The translations under genes were made by a program, and so were the position numbers. Positions 5,236 to 5,616 of a stretch of DNA of 5,616 nt are shown here, in pieces. Where the stretch lies: positions 1-5,616 of the forward strand of contig JAOUKW010000276.1 of assembly GCA_029882335.1 (NCBI GenBank). The letters run 5' to 3'. Source of the stretch: Candidatus Heimdallarchaeota archaeon. GTDB lineage: Archaea > Asgardarchaeota > Heimdallarchaeia > Heimdallarchaeales > Kariarchaeaceae. The stretch's first letter is position 1. Every line of letters starts with the position of its first letter. The notes beneath the pieces are model-generated. The model saw only the letters and a program-made list of their open reading frames with translations, was not told the DNA's origin and ran no database searches.

Positions 5236-5616
5236 TATAATCTTGTTGTCGTACCAACCGGTGGAGCTTCTGCATCCCGTTTAACAACTCTAGAAATACT
5301 ACTTGCAAGTGTTTTACACTTAGATGCCTCTCCATGAACAAGTAAATATTGTTTTGGACGAGGACTAACTCTTTTTGCATATTCCATAAGTTCACGACGA
5401 TCAGAGTGTCCTGTGAAACCGGTTATTCTATTTACAGTTAATTTCACCTTCAATGCCATTGTTTTTCCATTTTCATCTTTTAAAGTTACTTCAGTGGCAC
5501 CTTCATCAATTTTACGACCCAAAGTACCTTTACCCTGATAGGATACAAAAATAATAGAATTTTTCTCATCTTCTGCTAGATGATTGAAATAATAAACACT
5601 GGGCCCACCGACTAAC
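5232..5616 (-). CDS. Archaeal CPSF-like beta-CASP ribonuclease aCPSF1 (C-terminal part only)
   Basis: The last 127 codons of a gene whose start lies beyond the right edge. aCPSF1 is a metallo-beta-lactamase/beta-CASP endo- and 5'-3' exoribonuclease related to eukaryotic CPSF73. In archaea it cleaves transcript 3' ends at U-rich sites and aids transcription termination. Visible here: the end of the beta-CASP domain with the GGP segment (fragment residues 3-5), FVSYQGKGTLGR, motif B GHSDR (His at about fragment residue 70) and motif C LVHGE (His at about 94), followed by the conserved SKC and a C-terminal dimerisation-type tail ending TTTRLY. The metal-ligand motifs 1-4 and the N-terminal KH domains lie outside the window. 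It ends tail-to-tail with the MCT-1-like gene, the two stop codons overlapping. On its own strand, T-runs opposite 5160-5165 and 5105-5116, inside the neighbouring gene, could end its transcript. A plain bacterial RNase J is less likely given the family-specific GGP and HSDRRELM wording. Confidence 0.93.
   Translation of the reverse strand, partial: LVGGPSVYYFNHLAEDEKNSIIFVSYQGKGTLGRKIDEGATEVTLKDENGKTMALKVKLTVNRITGFTGHSDRRELMEYAKRVSPRPKQYLLVHGEASKCKTLASSISRVVKRDAEAPPVGTTTRLY

Noticed and set aside
1..5616. tRNA, rRNA, CRISPR array or insertion sequence
   Set aside because: No cloverleaf-like segments, regularly spaced repeats, transposase motifs or terminal inverted repeats were seen on either strand.

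Overview
This is a low-GC (roughly one-third G+C by eye) chromosomal piece of an archaeon. Three genes show this: a proteasome-activating AAA+ ATPase (PAN), an MCT-1-like PUA-domain protein, and the C-terminal end of the archaeal beta-CASP ribonuclease aCPSF1. Promoters are TATA-like, several starts are GTG or TTG, and some genes have no Shine-Dalgarno site. The middle of the window encodes a divergent tubulin-superfamily protein with a eukaryote-like C-terminal helix block. Together with the low GC this makes an Asgard archaeon my best guess. That is an inference and not proven by this window.

Left half, all + strand: a compact run of three genes. A 5'-truncated coiled-coil/winged-helix protein (to 566) is followed 5 nt later by a small helical protein (572-1012). 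Directly behind it comes the tubulin-like protein (1022-2224), whose ribosome binding site overlaps the preceding stop codon. An 81-bp gap holds a T6 run and a TATA-like box. It is followed by two overlapping genes for small unrecognised proteins, one with an acidic N-terminus (2306-2899) and one with a basic N-terminus (2892-3314). They look like partners translated together.

Right half: housekeeping genes. PAN (4536-3325, - strand) converges on the left-hand cluster with only 10 bp between stops. A 177-bp divergent promoter region separates it from the MCT-1-like gene (+ strand, to 5235). That gene's stop codon overlaps the stop codon of aCPSF1 (- strand, running off the right edge).

The most interesting content is the five-gene left cluster. 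It encodes a tubulin fold that has lost the glycine-rich GTP-binding signature and the guanine-contacting Asn, yet keeps the tubulin H11-H12 block. It sits among small coiled-coil and helical proteins, one with a DNA-binding-type winged helix. A non-canonical cytoskeletal, scaffold or segregation module is a reasonable hypothesis. Nothing in the sequence fixes its function. Two further oddities are a PAN without a proper HbYX tail and a dubious start for the MCT-1-like protein.
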